Shown: piece by piece, positions 57,435-64,000 of the stretch | How the letters are laid out: each line of letters begins with the position of its first letter | How positions within the stretch are numbered: position 1 is the first letter of the stretch | Assembly (NCBI GenBank): GCA_935421135.1 | Contig: OW285196.1 | Coordinates: 11,901,001-11,965,000, forward strand | Direction: 5' to 3' | Length of the DNA: 64,000 nt | Source: Bugulina stolonifera | Taxonomy: Eukaryota; Bryozoa; Gymnolaemata; Cheilostomatida; Bugulidae | Translations under genes and position numbers: made by a program | The notes under the pieces: generated by a model | Seen by the model: the letters and a program-made list of their open reading frames with translations, nothing else | Database searches by the model: none | Told to the model about the DNA's origin: nothing

Positions 57435-60400
57435 CTAGACTGTTGGTTCTTCCAGCATAAGATTTCCATCAGGAATAAACTGATCCAGACATGAGTGATG
57501 ACCAGGTTTGGGACACTTACTGAATTTTTTAGCCGCTTCACTGTAGAACTTTGCAGAATTCTGTGAGTTTTTGTCCGTATCTCTATGTCTCCAGTGCTCG
57601 GCATGTTGATACATCTCATGGCCATAACTGCAGCAGGAAGTAAACTATCATTGGATACTTAGTCTCAAGTAACAATATTATGTTCAGGGTGCTTAATGAT
57701 TGCTGTCAAAAACACGATGTTGTGATTACAATTGTTTCTATACCTAGTAAACTTTACCAGTACTCGCATAGCTTCTTTTTTCGAAAACTTGCAAAATGTA
57801 GATGCATGCAGGCAATTTCAGTTATCAAGCCATGCTATTTAGCAAACCCCTGTAGTATGGTTCTTGGATAACAGAGTAAAACACTTAATTTCCCTACGTC
57901 GTTCCACTATGGAGGCTGTCTCAATTTAGACGTAATGTGTAAATCTAAATAAGTTACATTTATATTTGGACTTGGGGGCATAATATTCATTTAGAAAAGA
58001 AAGACAAAGTTAACTTAGTTTCAATGTATAGAAGGTGCACCCTGAGCCATTTAATCCTTCTCTATACAAAGACTTACAGGGCTGTAGCGACAAGCACACA
58101 AAAACAAAGCCACATTAACACAAATTACAGAACAGTTCGCCGAACTTTCATACAGAATAAACATAATACTTTATGCATGGTGTTGCAGCTTTCCACAGCT
58201 GCCTCTTGGCAACTACAATGTACATTCAGCTTATATCTGCTAAGATCCATAAAAATAATAAATCAACTCCACTACCTACCACTGAGTGCCTATACATTGT
58301 ACATAGATGGATCTTAGAGATATGAAATATTAAATTGGGCTAATTGAAGCAAATAGTCACTGGTCTGCGTGCAGAGGCCAGGAAGTTGTACAACTCGCAT
58401 GTACACTGTAAATGTATAGCATGTCTGCTATAAGTGCATATATTTTTAACCTCACACAGAGATTAGTATTTACCTATTCCGAGCTTCTAATCCTGGATTT
58501 GTAGAACTCTGTAGCAGTCTTCCATTAAACTCTATCAGAGTTGGGGTTATCCCATCCTTCTGAGGAGTCCTAAGAACATCTTCATTGACTTCGACAAACC
58601 AAGTGCCATCATGGATGTAGTAGAGTCCACGACCATCTGAACTCTAAATAAAGTCACAATTGAAATGATAATATGATACTCATGCAAGGGGACTTCAAGG
58701 GCTCTCTGTTCTATTCTATAAGTCTTACTGTTCATCCAAAGCATTGAGGAAAGTTTCGACTTTTGCTAGATTACATGTATATAGTCACCTTTTGAGCACA
58801 TGTCACAAAATGCATTAGATAAAATGGCTGATTATAAAAAAATTTTACGGGAATAATTTCAATATAGATCATTATAACACTCTATCAGACATTAACTGTT
58901 TTGATACCCTTTTACATACCCAACTATAGCCTTGCTTTTGAATCAATGACTTCAGTTTCTCAAAGGCAGTGATGTTATGGTAATCTAAATGAAGATCAGC
59001 ATCTACTGTCTCCCAGGGTAAAACATTGTTAAACTTAACGGCTCCGAGCAATGTTCCAGACTCCACTTCACATATAAGCTTTGCATCCTGAATGCAGATA
59101 AAATATACATGGAATATCTGTATGTGACTGCTATATGTTTCCACTTCATTTTTCAACTACCGTGTGTCCTGCCATTTGAAATAACAACCTTCATATTTCT
59201 ACTAACATAGTAAATTGTGCACTCGATTGTACAATTCCTGTATCATACTTTGCACCCTATTTTATTTAATCAAAATTCTAGATTTACATGCAGTAACTGG
59301 AGGGAAGATTAAATGATTTAGAATTTCAACTTCTGTTAAATGTGGCAAGTAGTTTATGACACATTCTCAGAAAAAATCTTACAACTTTAAACAGCATAGA
59401 AACAAGAAAAAACTTTGCAATATAGACCTGAATCCAAAAAGCAAGGAGTTTCCATGTAATTCTTTATTGATCATAAGAATACTTACCTTGCATACTTTCA
59501 TTATAGTATGTATCGTATCTGCCAGTACGTTTAAACAGCATCGCGGTACAAACAAACCCTTGGGTTTAAGGTATCCTTTACAAGTCTTATTTGCCTCTGT
59601 GCAGTTGAAGTTGAAAACTTTTTTATTGAAGGAATGAACATGCTCAACCTGGATATATACATCATAAACTTGAGTTGCAAGATATACAATATATTATAAT
59701 GCTTTAAAATTAAAATTAAAAAATTACTGTAATTAGATCAACTTCAAGATAACTCATTGATTATTTCTAAGTGGCTGCGACAAAATAGACAATATGAGCA
59801 GGTGAGAATAATACCTCAAGTGCTCTAGTCAGTCCTAGCCAGTCATCTTTGCTAATATTTACTTGACTCTCATCCGTCACAAACGACATGGAATCCGGGC
59901 ATGTACCCACAGTCTTTTCTAAACTTTTGAGTTTGAGGAACCACATGGCAAACGAACTAGTAGCAGACATATTTGCTGGAAGAGGGTGCTGAAAATATAT
60001 TATTCACTAATTTTTCAAGAGTCACACATAAATCAACGTAGAAAGAGGGAGAGATATACAAAGTCTAAGTATGTTTACAGTATGTTAGCAACGAGTATAG
60101 AGATCAAACATAATTTCAAGGAGTCAGAATTACTGGTTGTAGTCTTTTTTCACCCGTGAGAGTTTGGCTCTTTCATACAGAGACTCTCTCTGGTTGCTCA
60201 CAGATGAGAGCGAGGCATGTGCACTTGATTAAACTGTAATCGGCATCACAGGTCTTTAGCTATGTGAAATAATTCCTTTGGCTTACTTTTTCCATAAACT
60301 CTGACTTAGCTACGAAAGGCCCATTAACGTGATCACAGAATAGACATTCCTCCTTAGATCTATGATATCCATGTTTGTACACCAACATGTAATTTGATAG

Positions 60401-60978
60401 ACCAGATTGGAAGCACCCGTTCGTCCACTGTAACAGTGTTAGTCAACGCATGATTTATTGTTTACACCTCACACCAAGGGAAACCATAAAAGAACGAAAA
60501 CCCTAAACTACTACTGGCTGACTACTGGACAAGGCAGCTCATTCAGCTCAAAACTATATGCCATTGACATAATATATCTGACAAGTTTAAAAATTTTGCT
60601 TTAGGTAACACATTAGCAATCTATTAATCGAGGAAATGGTCAGTGTGCTCCCGATGAATTTAAGTTTCAAGTTCAGAAAAGTTCTTTGTTTTTAGCCCCT
60701 ATTATTTTGAGGCAGTTTAGCAGAGGCCTCTTTCTCCAGGCATTTTGAAAACTAATGCCTTTACAGATATGAGAGATCGCATTTCTGAGGTTGGGAACGC
60801 TGTTCTGGTGTGAAGGTTTTACACTTCCAGATGTGATAGTTATCTTACCTCCCCAGATGTGAGAGTTCTGTAAGCACCAGAAACCACAGAAGCTTCTAGA
60901 TTATTAATCTCTCTAACTAGTCTCTCCAATCTAACATGCCACATCATCCTTATAACATTTCTCCCGATGTAGACATAC

Positions 60979-61785
60979 TGTAATGGTTTCTGTGATTTGG
61001 TGCGGTCGTCCTTGGACGACTATCGACCCAGAAATGAAGTGCCTATGAGTGGTAATAGGACTTCGCATTACATGAAAGATCGAGCGGTCTCAGTAGCCCA
61101 AATACTACCAAAGACGACCCATCTGATCTCAAGTCCGACCTTCAGACTATACAGTGAAAGAGAGTAGTTCAACCTAGTAGGCGGTTCGCAAAGCGAATGA
61201 CCTAGTAAAAGGAAGAGAAAGTCCCTGTATCAAGTATAGATGTGTCTTTATTGAAAGCCAAGTGTAGACTGAGACAATGAACAGTAAAACAGTGCCCTTT
61301 ATATAGTATAAGGACTTCCGGCCGACGTGACGTCGGGAAAAGACGACGTGTGGTCGTCCGGAAGTTGCGCAACAAGATGGCCGCCGGAAGCCCGACGGCC
61401 GACCCAAAATAGGTCGGGTTCTACAAAAGTTGCTTATAATGGTCCAATTCATGTACAAAATGAATATCAAAGGATTCTGAGAGGTCGGGCCTCTGTACAT
61501 GGGTATAAAAGGCATAAAAAGGACTTAGTAACATTCATGTGACTATGTACAACAACATATAGTAAGATACATGAATAAGGAATGAGCATAAACACATGGA
61601 GACATGTATATAGACGGTAATTAAGTACTTTGAACATGCAATGCAGTTAAAGGTAAGTATACGAGCACTAATTGTGAGAATGTTAGTGTCAGGTGAGTAG
61701 CGCCGTAACAACTACTAGGCACTTAGGGTGCGGTGGAGCTTCGTCCGGGAGTTGGGGTCGTATACAAATGTCCTGTACCATCACA
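60979..61785 (-). repeat. Solo LTR, family A subtype A2, inside exon 5 of gene D (807 bp)
   Basis: TGTAATGG...ACCATCACA with perfect ATAC duplications (60975-60978, 61786-61789). In element sense it lies in the same direction as gene D, so its AATAAA (minus, near 61254) could end the transcript and its TATA box could start a new one. It is nearly identical to the copy at 21035-21842. Confidence 0.95.
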
Positions 61786-62357
61786 ATACTTTGTGGTTAC
61801 TCTAGATATTAGTTTGTTCCATACATCTGGTTCAGGATTACTAAAAACAATTGAAATTGAATTAATGGGGCACTTGTTTGTACAACGTGGAGAGGTAAGT
61901 AAATCAACACATTTAGATGGTGAATTGTAAGATGGGTAAATGTACAATATATTCTAAAATACTACGAGCAACATTTGAATATACCTGTTCTTCATTCGAG
62001 TGATGGTTGTCTGTTTAAAGTTTTGTTCTCCTAATGTCAGATTATCTGGTACAGCAGCTACTATCCTGACACCTGGATACTGTCTGTTCACATCGTGGAA
62101 TATATCTGGTATGTACTTTAAATATTTGCTGTCATAATTCACAAAGTTGAACACCAAAGTGATCAGAGTGTGGAACTCTGGAACACCGGTGCAGTTCGTC
62201 ATTTCAAAATGGCCTAAAACAAAGAAAGATCTCGCCATCAAAGGAAGAACATACAATGTGGTTAATCAAAGCAGGCAGACACAAAGAAATATTATATAAA
62301 AGCTGCTAACCTGTGCTGCAATGTCTAAAACTGAGCTGTTTTATAGAACGGTAACAC

Positions 62358-63320
62358 TGTGGTGTTCCAGCTCACTTAGCCTGCAACTGCATTGACTATG
62401 CTCAAATACTTATGTTTGTACAATTCAGTTATTATGCATGACTCCTATTACGTGCTTATTATATACTTATCATTGTCAATAACCGCCTGCCTAACGTGCA
62501 TTATTGTTCTTATTCAACCAATCAGGTCTCTGTACTTGTCTGTGACTAATTATATTATTATTTGCAAGTATACTTATTATCTGATTTCCTTCAATGTATT
62601 TTTGCCTATTGTAATTGATGGCCGATGTCATGGATATTTCTCATATTAATAGATAATCCATTTCTCACCATTGTAAGCACTTTTTGTGCATGGCTGACTT
62701 TTTTATGGTCGGACCTTGGGCATTTTTCAGCCATCTTGTTACGCAATTTCCAAGGACGATACCTTATTGTACAGCCCGGCCCCCTGCCGGCCTTTTTGCT
62801 GGAAGTTCGAATCACATAAAAGTCAGCACATTTTCTATGCTAAATCAGTTGTTGATTGTGCTTCAATAAAGCAACATCTCCTAACTCAACCTACAGAGTC
62901 TTACTCTTGTAGGCAGGCAGCTCCAGCCTTGGTCCTTGGACCTTTAGCGCCTGAGCTCGCCCTCATACTCGTATAAGTCTCTTACTACACTCCTTGATGA
63001 GTATAAACATCGGACCTTAGTCGATCCTTGACTCTTAAATGAGCCCAAGCATCGGCTTGCATCTCCTCTTCAACATGGACACTTTCTACACTCCTACGGA
63101 GTCTAAACCATCGGACCTACATGTACGTCGACCCTTGACTCTTTAATGAGTCTAAGCATCGGCCTACGTCCTCTACAATAACTACAAGAGCTTACATAAC
63201 TGTTCACTTTTTATGTAATATTGGGAAGTTTACCTTGGCAGCCCACTACCACTACCAAGCGCTTCCCACACTCGTGCTAACATCGGCACCCGTGTGAAAC
63301 CCATACACAAAAACACTACA
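62358..63320 (+). repeat. Solo LTR, family B (963 bp), gene D intron 3
   Basis: TGTGGTGTTCC...ACACTACA in plus sense, antisense to gene D, with CAATAAAGCAACATCTCC near 62866. The flanks are ACAC (62354-62357) and ATAC (63321-63324). The gene E paralog reads GCAATACCTAGG at the empty site, so the original target was ATAC and the left copy has mutated. Confidence 0.88.
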
Positions 63321-64000
63321 ATACTAAGGAAGTTAAACTGGTTATAAATGTGTCTCCTCACTGGGCTTGTCAACCCTCAAGTTCAAACCTCTGTCAGGGT
63401 TAGGCTATTTTTAAAGTTGAGCAAACAAGTTTCTGTCTTCTCATAAAAAAGTTTCCTTGTACGAACAATATCACTATTCGGAATTTTGTTTTGATGTAAA
63501 ATTTTCTGCAATTGCAAAGAGGATGGTTGTGCAGATATGCTCAATTTAATTCATGTTTGAACAAACTATACTATGTCATTTTAATTTTCTAGTGTAATCT
63601 AATCTTGGAACAAAACAGCAGAATATTCCAATGTGTTTCAAGAATAAGAACAAATTTTGGAACAAGCTGCGCTCTTATAAAACTTTCCATTCACACTTTG
63701 AGTTCTGAAATTCTAGCCTTAGTTTGGACATTCCGAGTAGACCATAGTGCTTTGGATTCAGGAAGCACAAAAAAAACTAACTGCCAGCACCCCCGAAGTG
63801 CTCCTCTCCTGATTTCTCATGTTTGCTCAAAAGAGTATTTAACATTTGCATGGTGATACAAAGTGCATAATGTAACGGTAGCCATTAGCCTTTGAGTCAA
63901 AGGGATAAAGAGTATTACCTCTTCGGTTGTAGGGACGCATTGGATCTGTCCTGGAGACTTCAATGCCTATAAATATCTCATCGCACACATCTGGGTCTCT

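Larger units (their letters stand above)
57435..64000 (-). pseudogene. Gene D: FKRP/LicD-like paralog with a solo LTR in exon 5 (5' end outside window)
   Basis: Exons 5' to 3': 3 (from beyond 64000 to 63919), 4 (62213-61985), 5 split (61840-61790, then 60978-60849), 6 (60427-60287), 7 (59988-59815), 8 (59648-59487), 9 (59087-58920), 10 (58643-58474), 11 (57627-57435). Lengths of the intact exons equal those of C. Exon 5 is broken by an 807-bp solo LTR plus 4-bp duplication; removing them restores the 181 bp, with no other damage seen. Read through the LTR, the frame stops about 20 codons after the insertion. All other exons are open and close to C, with C-x6-C-x13-CC and GTLLGAVKFNNVLPWETVDAD kept, so the disruption is recent. 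It may still make a truncated stem-only product ending in the LTR. Confidence 0.9.

Overview
The window is nuclear DNA of a metazoan. It is AT-rich and repeat-loaded, with GT-AG introns of about 0.1 to 8 kb, small exons, LTR retrotransposons and many DNA-transposon relics. A marine invertebrate, perhaps a sponge, would fit, but I cannot fix the phylum from sequence alone. No operon, rRNA, tRNA gene or CRISPR array was seen.

The main content is a cluster of five paralogous genes or gene remnants of one family, named A to E here. All are predicted type II membrane proteins of the fukutin-related-protein (FKRP)/LicD kind: a short N-terminal signal anchor, a GT-A-like stem domain, a C-x6-C...CC zinc-finger-like module, and a LicD nucleotidyl/phosphotransferase core (GTxLGAVKFNxxLPWE..DAD). 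I built 11-exon models by hand. In A, B and C every splice junction keeps phase, and exons 5 to 10 have exactly the same lengths (181, 141, 174, 162, 168, 170 bp), so the models cross-validate. A (minus, 10411-26849, 616 aa), B (plus, 31220-38068, 626 aa) and C (minus, 40322-50179, 634 aa) have open frames. D (minus, 57435 to beyond the window end) has a solo LTR inside coding exon 5. E (plus, 50897-56248) keeps only exons 1 and 4. The order is <A B> <C E> <D. A/B and C/E are head-to-head pairs; the C/E pair sits in a large inverted repeat that includes exon 1.

Layout: 1-5841, an LTR fragment and a complete 5.1 kb non-autonomous LTR retrotransposon carrying one 1148-aa Gag-like ORF and no pol. 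5842-10410, intergenic with a 9-bp-TSD MITE, a solo LTR and a 39-bp-arm hairpin. 10411-26849, gene A, whose introns hold a minisatellite made of exon-5 splice-donor units, Harbinger-like and hAT-like MITEs, a 3.2 kb DNA transposon with a transposase-like ORF, and a SINE relic. 26850-31219, the divergent A/B intergenic region. 31220-38068, gene B. 38069-40321, a tail-to-tail spacer. 40322-50179, gene C. 50180-57434, inverted repeat, gene E relic and nested LTRs. 57435-64000, gene D.

At least two LTR families are present, mostly as solo LTRs, with 4-bp target duplications that nearly all fit RTAY (ATAC, GTAT, ATAT). The paralogous introns act as empty-site controls for several insertions. FKRP of vertebrates is a Golgi ribitol-5-phosphate transferase acting on alpha-dystroglycan; a comparable transferase role for A-C is inference from family membership.
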